Of a stretch of DNA of 64,000 bases, positions 1-11,465 are shown piece by piece (the stretch's first letter is position 1; every line of letters begins with the position of its first letter). The notes beneath the pieces are model-generated. The model was not told where the DNA came from. It searched no databases and worked only from the letters and a program-made list of their open reading frames with translations. Source of the DNA: Hyaloscypha bicolor E (Eukaryota > Ascomycota > Leotiomycetes > Helotiales > Hyaloscyphaceae); NCBI RefSeq assembly GCF_002865645.1, contig NW_020194563.1, forward strand, positions 82,152-146,151, read 5' to 3'. A program made the translations under genes and the position numbers.

Positions 1-374
1 GGGCAGGAAGCATGTCAGCTGGTAATCCACTCAATAGTCGCCCGGGCGGATCTCGCTTTTAGCCAATTAAATGCCTTCTTCCTGTATTTACAATGTAACT
101 TGCCCCATAGTAAGCAGCATAACAGTGGGTACCTGCACACCTATGTATGTATGTATATTATTAATTAACGTCCAGGGCTATGGTTGGCCGACCTCCCGAA
201 GGGTATAGGGACGTGCTAAGCTAAGGATTTAATACAAAGTCCTACTAAGAGGAGGTGCCAAAACTACAAGGGGAAAAAGGCCTCCCTTCTCCTGGTAGCC
301 CCGGGTCCCTTATCCCGCGGTGTTTCAGTGCCCTTGTAAACCTTCAAGAAAGCAGTTCGTACTGTAATAGCGTA
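1..374. other. Non-coding stretch at window start
   Basis: I see no gene here. There is a short GTAT-type run (TATGTATGTATGTATATTA) near 144-162 and a 16-bp string, GGTACCTGCACACCTA, that recurs near 1145-1160. The short open frames have no recognisable domain. Confidence 0.5.
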
Positions 375-612
375 CGATGGTGCAGCTGGTATGTTTTGGC
401 CCCTGTCGACAGGGGGGGTGCAACTTCAACACCAGACAACTCTTGTAATTTTGGACGAAAAATAATTGTAAAAACACGTATATGATCTTTAAGACTAGGT
501 AAATGTAAGGATACATGTTTCTCAGAAATTTTCAATTGTTGTAGTGGCATTGCTAGGAAGAGCTGCGACCCCTGCAAAAAACAGGGGCCAAAACATACCA
601 GCTGTACCTCCG
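375..612. mobile_element. 238-bp MITE with 32-bp TIRs and TA target duplication
   Basis: The segments 375-406 and 581-612 are inverted repeats of 32 bp with three mismatches; both share the core CAGCTGGTATGTTTTGGCCC on opposite strands. Both ends are flanked directly by TA (373-374 and 613-614), the target duplication expected for Tc1/mariner-type (including Fot1/pogo-like) elements. The interior has no transposase frame, so this is a non-autonomous miniature element. Superfamily assignment rests on the TA duplication and the TIR form only. Confidence 0.8.
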
Positions 613-1215
613 TATGGCCATAAGGACTTGCGAGAGCTAACCTTCCCCGACAGATGGGATGACGCCCCTCTTGTATGCTGCTACCCAAGTCCTCCCACAA
701 CCCAGATATCCAAGCCCGACCCCTCCCCTTGTCCTCTCAATACCCTATACTCCTCCTTATATCCGTAGAAATACCGAGTCCTTGGGCCTGCCTCTGCAGG
801 AGGATTCCTCCACCATATAGCTAGTCCGAGAGTGAGTTGAGAGAGTCGGAAAGGCCACGGTGTCCACCTCGATTTCCCTCGCCGTTCCCGTAGATACATC
901 TCCCCCAAGTATATAGTAGATCGAGCGAGAGAGGAAGAATCGGAGTCGATATCGTAATCGTGAGTCTCGTCGAGTAGAAGTTTGAGCTCCTGTAGAGGCG
1001 CTATACCGCTGGCTTGCGTGAAACCGGATCGGGCGGTAAAGGAAAATCTCCCTGCATTTGCTCGTGACTCAATCTTGGCCCTATACTCCAGAGAGCATAG
1101 GTTGACAGCCTGCACCACGAGGAGGTGTTGAGTCGTCGCAGGCCGGTACCTGCACACCTACAATCCTCCAGGATCCTATTATAGCCCCTGTATGGGCGTA
1201 TGCACAGCCGTAACA
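613..1215. other. No recognisable gene
   Basis: A 158-codon open frame lies on the minus strand here (681-1157), but its translation resembles no family I know and shows no domain pattern. It lies just downstream of the TPR relic and could be unrelated sequence or a decayed 3' part of the same gene. Confidence 0.4.
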
Positions 1216-1365
1216 CTCAGCTTTAGCCAGCCTGCTTTGCTTGGCATAGAGGATCCCTAGGTTGTTGAATGTAGAGAGCGTCGACATGTGCTCCGGACCC
1301 CAGGCCTTCTCTTTGCCTTGCAGCGCCCGCTGGTACATCTGCTCGGCCTCATCCAGCTTACCCAG
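1216..1365 (-). pseudogene. Relic of a kinesin-light-chain-type TPR protein
   Basis: On the minus strand about 50 codons read as the TPR unit found in fungal NACHT/NB-ARC-TPR and kinesin-light-chain-like proteins: LGKLDEAEQMYQRALQGKEK, then a segment with NNLGILYAKQSRLAKAE. One full repeat plus the start of the next is visible. On both sides the frame passes into unrelated sequence, and no neighbouring repeats continue it, although these proteins normally carry many. It is a truncated fragment rather than a working gene. Such genes are often involved in fungal self/non-self recognition, but nothing here shows that for this copy. Confidence 0.6.
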
Positions 1366-1614
1366 AAAAGTGAGAAATCGCTCTCAGCTGCCACCACGAT
1401 ACTTATTCGCCTCGCGTACGACGACGCGGACCGCCCTTTTAAGCCTGCACTCATCCACCGGCTTTCATCCGACCCCAATTGACACGAACCGCAGTTCAAT
1501 CTGGCTCGTGTGTACTACAAATTACTGGGTGGGCGGAGGTAGCGATTCGGCCAGCGAAGGTCAATCTGGCGGACCTCTCGGGTTGACCGTGCTCTGCCCG
1601 CAACCTCACATACC

Positions 1615-4600
1615 ATGGCAACGCCTGCAAACGAGGGCGACCAGAGCGACGGCAGCCACGGAAACAGGCCTATCAACAAGACGAAACGGTCAAGATGGGC
1701 AACGCGCAAGCTGACGGTCAAGAGCAGCAAGGTCAAGCGGCTGTCGCTCCTGGGCCGCACGCACAACACAAGACACTCCAACGAGAACAAGAAGGCGTCT
1801 GGAGGCTCCGAGTCACTACGGCAGCCAAATCAAGACCATGGCGGCCCAGAAGAAGAGGAGACCGAGGATTCCGGGCCCGGGCCCAGGACTCTATATTTCA
1901 ACCTGCCGCTCCCTGACGACTTGAAGGACGAGGATGGTGAACCGGCGCAAACATACGCGCGAAACAAGATCCGCACAGCGAAATACACGCCGCTGTCCTT
2001 TATACCCAAGAATCTGTACTTCCAATTCCACAACGTGGCCAATATCTTCTTCTTGTTCATCACTGTAATTGCTGTAAGTTCGTTCTGATGTGAATGGGTC
2101 TCCCCACAAACAACGAGAAGCTGACAGCCTTGGACTAGTGCTTCCCTATATTCGGCGTTAACAATCCCGGCCTCAACTCTGCTCCTCTGATATTCATCAT
2201 TGCAGTCACAGCAGTCAGAGATGCTATCGAGGATCGGCGGCGGACCATCTCGGATAAACAGCTCAACAACTCCCCAGTTTATCGGCTGTGCGGCTGGGAT
2301 AACGTCAATGTGAAGGAAGACAACGTATCGAGTTGGAGAAAGACGAAGAAAGCTACCTCAAGATTTCTAGACATCATTTGGCATTCCATCGAGAGCTTGT
2401 GGAAGAGGAAAAACAAGGGCAAGGGGGCAACCGGCATCGGGCATGATGGTCCCCGCGCGTCGATCGAGACGACAAGGACTCGTCCGGAATCTATCATATC
2501 CCCCTACACGGAGAGAACGTCGTTTGTTTCGGCCCGTGAAAATATCCAGATGACGCCAGTTCCGTCTCCACATCCTCGGCCGGACCAGCTTCAGCCGCAG
2601 CCTCAGCTCCAGGACCCCCGGGAGCGGCCAACCTCGGCCTTTTCCTTCCAGCCCAGCGAGGTCAACATACGAACAGTCAAGACAGACTTGATCAACTATG
2701 ACATTCAAGCCCCAGGCAAAGCACGCTTCCATCGGAGTGCGTGGAAAGACCTCCAAGTCGGTGACTTTGTGCGAATATATAATGATGACGAGTTCCCCGC
2801 TGATGTTATCATCCTGGCGAGCTCGGATCCCGAAGGCGCCTGCTACATCGAGACCAAAAACCTGGATGGGGAGACCAACCTGAAGTACCGGCAGGCTCTT
2901 CGCTGTGGGCGATCTCTCAAACATGCGAAGGATTGTGAAAGAGCACAGTTCCGGATCGAAAGTGAAGCACCACAACCTAACCTCTACAAGTATAATGCCG
3001 CCATCAAGTGGAATCAGAAGATCGCAGGCCAATCGCATGAGATGTCAGAACCTGTCACGATCGATAACGTCCTCTTACGAGGCTGCAATCTGAGAAATAC
3101 GGAATGGGCTCTCGGCATCGTCATATTCACTGGTCACGACACGAAGACCATGATGAACGCAGGGATAACCCCTAGTAAGCGGGCTCGCATCTCCAGGGAG
3201 CTAAACTTCAACGTCATCTGTAACTTTGGCGTCCTGTTCATCATGTGCCTTATTGCCGCCGTCGCTAACGGCGTCGCCTGGGGACAGAACGATGCATCAC
3301 TGCATTATTTCGACTTCGGGTCTATTGGAGGATCACCAGGCATGAGTGGGTTCACCACATTCTGGGCGTCCATGATCCTCTTCCAGAACTTGGTTCCATT
3401 ATCGCTCTATATCTCGGTCGAGATCGTGCGAACTCTTCAGGCCGTTTTCATCTACAGCGATGTAGAGATGTGGTATGATCCGATCGGGCAGCCGTGCGTA
3501 CCGAAGTCATGGAATTTATCCGACGACTTGGGTCAAATTGAGTACATCTTTTCCGATAAGACGGGGACCCTGACCCAGAACGTCATGGAGTTCAAGAAAG
3601 CAACTATAAACGGGCAGCCCTATGGCGAGGCGTACACCGAGGCCCAGGCTGGAATGCAGAAGCGGCTGGGAATTGATGTGGAAAAGGAAGGTGAATTGGC
3701 AAGAGCTGAGATCGCCGAGGCTAAAGTAAAGGTGCTCAAGGATCTTCGGGAGCTTTACGCCAACCCTTATCTGCATGATGAAGACCTGACCTTTATTGCC
3801 CCGGACTTCGTGGAGGACCTCTCCGGAAAGCACGGGCCTGAACAGCAGCACGCTACCGAACGATTCATGCTGGCACTTGCGCTCTGCCACACAGTCATCG
3901 CTGACAAGGTCCCAGGAGACGTGCCAAGGATGACATTCAAGGCACAGTCACCGGACGAGGCCGCACTCGTCGCAACAGCCCGTGACATGGGCTTCACAGT
4001 TCTCGGAAACACTAGCGAGGGCGTAAATCTGAACGTCATGGGCGAGGAGAAGCACTACCCCATCTTGAACGTAATCGAGTTCAATTCGTCCCGTAAGCGT
4101 ATGAGTGCTATTGTCAGGATGCCAGACGGCAAGATTATACTCTTCTGTAAGGGTGCAGACAGCGTCATCTACTCACGGCTGAGGCGGGGAGAGCAAGCTG
4201 AGCTGCGTAAGAGAACCGCTGAGCATCTCGAAATGTTTGCCAGAGAAGGTCTCCGGACCCTCTGCATTGCAGAGCGGGTATTGGACGACGAAGAAGAATA
4301 CTACGACTGGCGTAAGATACACGATGCTGCCGCCACAGCACTTGAAGAGCGCGAGGAGAAACTGGAGCAGGCAGCCGACTTGATAGAGCAAGAACTGACA
4401 CTCTTAGGTGGAACAGCCATCGAGGACCGACTACAAGACGGAGTTCCGGATACCATCGCACTACTAGGCGACGCAGGCATCAAACTCTGGGTGTTAACCG
4501 GCGACAAAGTGGAGACGGCCATCAACATCGGATTTTCGTGTAACCTCCTGAACAACGACATGGAGCTCATTCGTCTTCGGGTCGAAGAGGATGAGAACGG

Positions 4601-6311
4601 TAACACTCCGGACGAGGAATTCATTGGCCTGATACGGGCTGAGCTTGACAAGCACCTAGCGGTGTTCAACCTCACAGGGAGTGACCAAGACCTAGCGGAA
4701 GCCCGACATAATCACGAGCCACCAGGCCCGACGCATGGCTTGGTCATCGACGGTTTCACCCTCAGGTGGGCACTGCGTGACGAGCTGAAGCAGAAATTCC
4801 TCCTCCTCTGCAAGCAGTGCAAGTCGGTTCTGTGCTGCCGCGTCAGTCCGGCCCAGAAAGCCGCTGTCTGCGCCATGGTGAAGACAGGTCTTGACGTCAT
4901 GACTCTGTCGGTGGGAGATGGTGCAAACGACGTTGCCATGATCCAGGAGGCAGATGTGGGTGTCGGTATCGCGGGAGTTGAGGGTCGCCAGGCCGTCATG
5001 TCGTCCGACTACGCCATCGGCCAGTTCCGATTCCTCCAGAGACTGATACTGGTTCACGGTAGATGGTCCTATCGAAGACTGGCCGAAACCATCAGCAATT
5101 TCTTCTATAAGAACATTATTTGGGTGTTCACACTCTTTTGGTTTCAAGTCTTCTGTAACTTTGACATCACTTACGTCTTCGACTATACCTATATCATCCT
5201 CATTAATCTGCTCTTCACCTCAGTCCCGGTCGTCCTTATGGGCGTTTTTGATCAGGACGTCTCGGACACTGTCTCGCTAGCCGTGCCTCAGCTATATCGC
5301 CGCGGCATCGAGAGGCTGGAGTGGACTCGAAGAAAGTTCTGGTAAGCACCAACCCCGTGACTATTTGGTATATTTCAGTGCACTAAAAATGGGGACAGGC
5401 TCTACATGGTTGACGGCTTCTACCAATCCATCATGTGCTTCTTTATTCCGTACCTTACCATCACTGGCGGCCCGTTTGCTTCCGTCAACGGTTTGGATGT
5501 GGCGGAGCGAACACGCCTTGGTTGTTATATTGCTCACCCGGCCGTGTTTACCATCAACCTGTACATCCTCATCAACTTGTACCGGTGGGACTGGCTGATG
5601 CTTCTGGTCATCGCCGTCAGTGATCTGTTCATCTTCTTCTGGACGGCCGTCTACGGATCCAATATGTCTGGGGCAGCCTTTTATCAGGCGGCGCCACAAG
5701 TCTACGGGCAGCTATCGTTCTGGGCAGTCATGCTCATTACGCCAGTCGTATGCATACTCCCTCGATATGCGATCAAGGCGCTGCAGAAGGTGTATTGGCC
5801 GTACGACGTCGACATCATCAGGGAGCAGGTACAGCAAGGAAAATTCGACCGCCTCCATCCGGCCAAGGAAGCGGAGGAGAAGGGACTAGAGGGCACAGCC
5901 TCGGGGTCATCGGATTCGTCCAAGAAGGGCAAGCACGCGCAATATCCCAGCGTGGACGAAGACAGGCGACCGATCTATCCGCCGTCAGTTGCGACGCATA
6001 ATACGCGGACACAGAACGGCAGCGACGGAACCAACTCCACGCATCACGATGCGCCATCGGTGGAGATGCCGGTTCGAACGTCGATAGACAGGGCCAGGCC
6101 GTCGTATGATCGAATTAGGGTCTCGATGGATCGAGTGCGGGCGAGCTACGAAGCTAGCCACGACTTTACCACAGCGGCACGACTCACCAGGATCGAGTCG
6201 TCGCACTCTGCGAACAACTCGCGCAACCGTGCGGCGGCCAACAGCAGTCGAGGTTTCATGCAGGGGCGGCTTCGAGGCCTCCCCATTATATCCAACAAGA
6301 GCAGACACTGA
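1615..6311 (+). CDS. dnfA: Phospholipid-transporting P4-type ATPase (Dnf1/Dnf2-like flippase)
   Basis: Flips phosphatidylcholine/ethanolamine-type lipids to the cytosolic leaflet of the plasma membrane and late secretory membranes, normally with a Cdc50/Lem3 partner (family knowledge). Exons: 1615-2073, 2139-5341, 5399-6311, giving 1524 aa, close to yeast Dnf1. The first splice joins FLFITVIA to CFPIFGVNNP and the second rebuilds KFWLYMVDGFYQS. Visible motifs: actuator DGETNLK (about residue 396), P4-type PLSLY in TM4, phosphorylation site DKTGTLT (Asp about 626), nucleotide-site SPDEAALVA and FNSSRKRMS (about 801), TGDK (about 940) and hinge GDGAND (about 1079). Two hydrophobic segments precede the actuator domain, two lie before the phosphorylation site, and about six follow the hinge. 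The long hydrophilic N-terminus and the segment NGQPYGEAYTEA point to the Dnf1/2 clade rather than Drs2. The Ser/Arg-rich tail (about 1420-1524) may be regulatory. The gene appears intact. Confidence 0.96.
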
Positions 6312-7406
6312 TGGGTCGCGGCGACTACGGACACCATTCACAACTGCGCAGTTCTCCTTAATCACTCCGTCACTGTAACATAGACTATCCCCTATCCTGG
6401 GTCTTTCATTGTTGTCGTTATGTTGATATCCCCGATCTTTCATGCACCTGACGATCTGCATGAGCGATCTACGAACCTGAGGAGGCGAGAAGCGGCTATC
6501 GTGGGCCTGTGTCCTCTGTCTCATCACGTTATTGTTTTTTCTCTCTCTATCGGGCGTTCTGGGCCTAGTGGAGAGGGCCAGTTCGTCACACATCAGCCGG
6601 CGTTTCGGAATAGGAACTCTACATGATTTTATGGCTTTTATTTCCCCCTTTCTTATTGGAAGTTTATCTGCATCCAGCCAACCGACTTAGAAGGGCGAGA
6701 AGAGGAAGGGGAGGAGAGGTTGGGGAGTCATGATGCAGTATCTAGCGAGACTAGGTGGTCTCGGTGCAGCCTCACAGCAAGACCTAATTTGGTTTGCTTC
6801 GACAGAGATTGGTCTCTGTGTTGGCATTGTTGTTTTAAGAATTAGGGCTTCTACCACAACGGCGTTCAGAAAAGAGGGAAATGGAAGACGGCGAGGGCAA
6901 AGCGGGCAGCTGTGGCTTTTTTGGCATGGCGATTTTGCATGACCTGCGGGCTGTACATTAGTCGAAGCATACCAGATACATGTAATAACGGTCAACTCGG
7001 AGAAGAAGATGAAATCGTTATCTACAAGGCGTGCCGCTGATGACTACTGTATTCCCCTTTTCTCATCGACTATCAATGCCCTATTAAGCCTGTCATGTAG
7101 CGAACCGTGTATTTACGCCAATGCCCCCCATCATTGGCAATCAATACCCTTCCTTGTAGGAAAGCAGCTGAGGACCCTTGACATGCGCCGCAAAAATGCC
7201 AAGACCGGGCGAGGGACAAAGCTGTCATGCTCAACAGCTCTCCCGCTCCCGCTCCCGCTCCCGCTCCAGCTGCCGCTCCACTCCAAGAGCTCCCCTCCAG
7301 GCCTCTAGTGAAATAATTCTCTTCGACCTCGGGTCTTGCTCACAGCAGCTCGCCATTCCTTCAATTGAAACAGATTGAGGCAGATCTGGGTGTCAATCCC
7401 AGCAGA
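6312..7406 (+). other. Intergenic region with a CCCGCT hexamer repeat
   Basis: This spans the 3' flank of the flippase gene and the promoter/5' leader of the aldehyde dehydrogenase gene. No gene is recognisable. A short hexamer array (TCCCGC, four perfect copies from 7241, then decayed copies to about 7278) lies about 130-165 bp before the start codon of the next gene. Confidence 0.6.
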
Positions 7407-9358
7407 ATGGCCTTGCAGCTCTTGGAGGACTGGCTTAACCAAGCCGAACTGGCCCTCCAACAATGGCTGTAAGGAACTCTTGTCACCCTCCTCGACCCGG
7501 TCCATGTTGACCCTGATCCAGGCCAATTGAAGTCGCCCACTACGTATGGGCGGCCCTCTGGACTGCCCTCGGGGCTGCTGCACTGTATCGAACCTACCGT
7601 CCCCTCGACAAGCCACGACTGTATTCTGTTTCTGGTCCCAAGCTGCCCGAAAGGGAAGAAATATTAGAGCAGCCGAGTGTGAGGGTACTCATAGCCAATT
7701 TCTCTCATTATCCAGAATTTTGCCCTAACAGCCTGCTCTCTTCTCTCTAGACGTCCGGGACCTCGGCCATCCAGTGCTACAACCCAACAACAGGAGAATT
7801 CCTCGGTCTTATCAACCCCTCGACCCCCGCCGCCGTTGACCGGGCTATCGAGCAGGCCGCCACGGCACAGAAGAAATGGGCTGCTACGAGCTTCCGCGAG
7901 AGACGGGCTGTCCTTCGGAGCATGCTGCAGCACGTGCTAGATAACCAGGAGATGACCTGCAAGGTGGCATGTCTGAACTCGGGCAAGAACATGGTGGACG
8001 CTCAGATGGGCGAGATCCTAGTCACGGCTGAGAAGCTGCAGTGGACAATCAAACACGGCGAGAGGGCTCTGGCACCATCGAGACGGCCCACCAACCTGCT
8101 CTTGTCGCATAAGCGGAATATAGTCATCTATGAGCCGCTGGGAGTCGTCGCCGCCTTGGTTAGCTGGAACTATCCTTTCCATAATCTCTTGGCCCCAATA
8201 ATCTCGGCCATCTTTGCCGGCAATGGCATATTGACCAAGGCTTCCGAGCAGACAGCTTGGAGTGCACACTATTTCGCTAGCATTGCACGGGGAGCGCTCG
8301 TAGCCCATGGTCACGATCCTGGCTTGATACAGACAATAGTGTGCTGGCCCCAGACAGCCGCCTACATCACCAGTCACCCGGCTATATCGCACATTACCTT
8401 TATAGGCTCTCAGGCAGTAGCTCAGAAGGTAGCTGCCTCAGCAGCCAAGGCCTTGATACCTGTCTGCGCCGAACTCGGCGGCAAGGACCATTTCATCCTG
8501 TTACAATCCGCCCTCCCAAATGTCAAATCCATCGTTGAGGTGCTCCTCCGCGCCACCTTTCAGTCAAGCGGACAGAACTGCATCGGCGCCGAGCGGGTTA
8601 TTGCCGCCCCAGCCGTCTACGATCAGTTAATTCCACTCCTTACAGACCGCGTCAAGGACCTCCGTCTCGGCCCGGATGGAGATATGGGTGCCATGATCTC
8701 CGACTCGTCTTTTGCCAAGCTCGAGTCTCTCATCGGCGATGCCATCCTCCACGGAGCACATGTACTTGCTGGCGCAAAACGGCATATACATCCCGACTGC
8801 CCCAGAGGCCATTACTTTTTACCCACTCTCATCGTAGACGTCACTCCTGAGATGGAAATTGCCAATGAGGAGTGCTTCGGCCCCATTCTGATCCTAATGA
8901 GAGCCGAAAATGGCAACTTCTCCTCGCCCGAGGCAGAGGCAGAGGCAATACTGAAGATGGCGAACGCCCCCAACTTCGGGCTCGGCAGCTCCGTCTTCGG
9001 CCGCGACTCCGATCCTGTCCTCAAGGCTGTCGTCCGTGGTCTCAAGGCCGGCATGGTGGCCGTGAATGACTTTGCCACATACTACGCAGCGCAGATGCCG
9101 TTCGGGGGCGTCGGAGGCTCCGGTTACGGCCGTTTTGCCGGCGAGGAGGGGCTCAGGGGTGTCTGTAACGTCAAGAGTATATACGAGGACCGTTTTGGCT
9201 GGCTGGGCATCAGGACGGGCATACCACCAGCCATCCGCTACCCGGTTAGGAGCCAGCACCGCAGCTGGCAATTTGCCAAGGGCGTTGTGGAGCTCGGTTA
9301 TGGCATTAGCACGGCGAGGAAGGGGAAGGGGCTACTAGAAATAATAAAGAACAGCTAG
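7407..9358 (+). CDS. Membrane-anchored aldehyde dehydrogenase (Msc7-like)
   Basis: NAD(P)-dependent aldehyde dehydrogenase of the clade that includes yeast Msc7; the natural substrate is unknown. Exons: 7407-7468, 7522-7684, 7751-9358, predicting 610 aa. The ATG at 7407 is preferred because the two upstream splices then rebuild a continuous N-terminus with a hydrophobic anchor, EVAHYVWAALWTALGAAALY (about residues 23-42), followed by PLDKPRLYSVSGPKLPEREE. In the catalytic domain the oxyanion Asn lies in SWNYPFHN, the general base is Glu 316 in CAELGGKDHF, and the nucleophile is Cys 352 in SSGQNCIGAERV. The C-terminal NDFATYYAAQMPFGGVGGSG is also typical. All catalytic residues are present and no frame break is seen. 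It is probably tail-out on an internal membrane; the location is inferred from the anchor only. Confidence 0.93.
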
Positions 9359-10201
9359 TCGCCAGGGCGCAGAAGTGGCCAGAGGCGGGCAAAGCTGTAA
9401 TAGGTGAAGTAGGTATATCACGGCTGTGAATTATTTCTACCAGAGAGACAATAAGAACAGTATCCGTTCCGTATGACTCAAGAGCTGCAGGTTCCGTACC
9501 TAACATGTCTTCCTTGTCTATGACGGTTGCCCAGGTCCCCTGCCATTTGTAACTTCGTGTTCAGCCACGCTAAACCTCCATCCATGGGCTCCTACAGTTA
9601 CACCTGGATTTTTATCAAGTAAGCGGGCAGCCCATGTCTGTACTGACAACAAGACTGGTTTCGAGAATTCCTCTAAGCCATGGACACAAAAGTATTCCGA
9701 ATCAAACGAAGAAATGATAGCCAAGTCTCATATAGAGTCATGCGTCATCTTTTCTTTCGCCTATTGAAGCTTTCAGGAAAGATGAATCAGTACATGTCTG
9801 GGTATCATCATCTCAGAGTAATCTTAGTAGAGGGATAAATCACGCATCCTCACAAACCAGACCACAAGAAACTATCTGATCTCATGTCATTGTTCATATG
9901 CAGAGAGACGCCCACTAATCTGTCTGGCTATCTGACTAGACATCTGGCCCTGGACACTGCCGTCGAGAAAGCCTATTGCCAGACCTGTCATGGTGATGAA
10001 AGAGCATCCATCCACTTTTCACCTCTATTACTCCTGAGCACCCCCAATTTTCTAGAGGCAAACCGAAAATACCGTGTCGCGTTAATGCAGGTTGTGACCT
10101 GGTGGTCGCTGCGAACCAAGGGTTGGGACATCACTTCCGACCACTTACCAGCCCGATCCACCAGCTCCCCAAGCATCTCCACCATTGGTGTCCTGCTTAG
10201 A
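9359..10201. other. Intergenic, no recognisable gene
   Basis: This is the 3' flank of the aldehyde dehydrogenase gene followed by ordinary-composition sequence. The open frames found here carry no known domain. Those over 9988-10437 on the minus strand are shadows of the retrotransposon relic that follows. Confidence 0.5.
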
Positions 10202-10759
10202 CTCTGCAGCCGAGACGGCACCACCTGATGCAGCCTCAGTGCCCGAGGGAGCTGCTCCACAGCCAGAGCCACCGCCGTTGGAGCCTTCAGCGGTATCGCC
10301 ACCGCCTGAGCCATCCGACACGATCTTATTAACCGGGCCACCTTTAAAGCCCTCGCCAACAAGCCTGCACTATACGCCGAAAAAGAGCCTTTAATCGAAG
10401 GCCAATTACGGGCCGATTTTAGTATTCTGATCGGCAATTCCAGATTTTATTACGATATATAAATTGTAGCCATTTCGAAAGAATCAGCTAGAGAGGACTT
10501 TCAGGCCACGCTTCAAGAGGCGTACGATAGCAAAGCCAGGAAGTACAAAACAGTAGGGTCTTTTATTAGACCTCTGATTTTTTCGGCAGGAGGCCTTATG
10601 GCCGTGGAATCAGCGAAGCACTATAAAGAGCTTCAGAAACTGATAGGGCCCTCTGCGGACTGGCTAGACACTTCGATTGGCCTTACGCTAACGAAGACTA
10701 GAGCGCACGCTGCAGCTTCGATCGTCAACGTGCTTCCTCGACGTACGGCTAGGACTTAG
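10202..10759 (+). pseudogene. C-terminal relic of a non-LTR retrotransposon (restriction-like endonuclease region)
   Basis: One plus-strand frame runs from about 10202 to a TAG at 10757-10759, broken by three internal stops (TGA near 10226, TGA at 10307, TAA near 10460). It contains AIRHDLINRATFKALANKP, then RADFSILIGNSRFYYDI, VAISKESAREDFQATLQEAY, DSKARKYKTVG and PLIFSAGGLM. The order R-x-D, then Y-Y-D-I-x-I-V, then K-x-x-K-Y resembles the restriction-like (PD-(D/E)XK) endonuclease and tail of R2/CRE-type non-LTR polyproteins. The reverse transcriptase part is absent, as expected for a 5'-truncated copy. At least the stop in YYDI-stop-IV fits a CAA-to-TAA change, as RIP would make. Family placement is by motif reading and needs a profile search. 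Confidence 0.55.
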
Positions 10760-11465
10760 CCACCGAACACCTTACACCTTACCTCGCCAACCAGCCTATA
10801 AACCCAAATAACCCCTTTTTCAAAACAACCCCAAATTGAACCCCTACCTCGATAGCTACCATCTCATTTCTTATAGTCTTTCACCCACTAAGCTATATAT
10901 AGCTTGATATAATGTTTGAAGTTGACAATTTCTTTAGTTTCCTTTATATAGACTCTCCACACACTCATATAGCTTCAGTTTTCTTATAGTCAATTTCTTT
11001 AGTATAGACAGCATTCAGGCAGATTAGCTATATAGGCACATTAATTTACACCCTATCCCACCCTAAGCTATGCTGATAATTAAGGGTGGTCAGTGTGACG
11101 GCGGGATCAATGCAATGGTCGAAAGCTCAAAGTTCAAAGAATCTCATGTATTGGAAAATACTAAGCTATGGAACAAAGTAGGGAGGATGCCTCGACCTTT
11201 AGTATTGTTCCGTCCAAGCAATTCCGGCTTAGCTTCGTTTTGTGCCTGTTTCCGATATCCTGTCCTTGGCAGATCATGCCCTTACGCCAGCCGTCACAGT
11301 CTGAAGGTATCCGATCGAAACACCGGTACCCATCTGAATTATTATATGATCTAATACGGCTACACAGGTCACTATCAGCTGGTTAATCTTTTACCGGGGC
11401 CACGAGCAGCAGACCCTCACATGATGGATCTAGCGGAATCCCCAGGTTGTTAAGTTCTTTGGGGC
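10760..11465. other. Intergenic, AT-elevated
   Basis: AT-rich sequence follows the retrotransposon relic, with several AGCTATATA-like motifs, and may be its 3' UTR or partly RIP-affected DNA. The last part is the 3' flank of the P450 gene. I see no gene. Confidence 0.45.

Noticed and set aside
681..1157. 158-codon minus-strand frame near the TPR relic
   Set aside because: No domain resemblance and no splice signals linking it to the TPR unit; listed only as non-coding stretch.
10185..10394. Pro/Glu-rich plus-strand frame
   Set aside because: Overlaps the retrotransposon relic in another frame and is best explained as its shadow.
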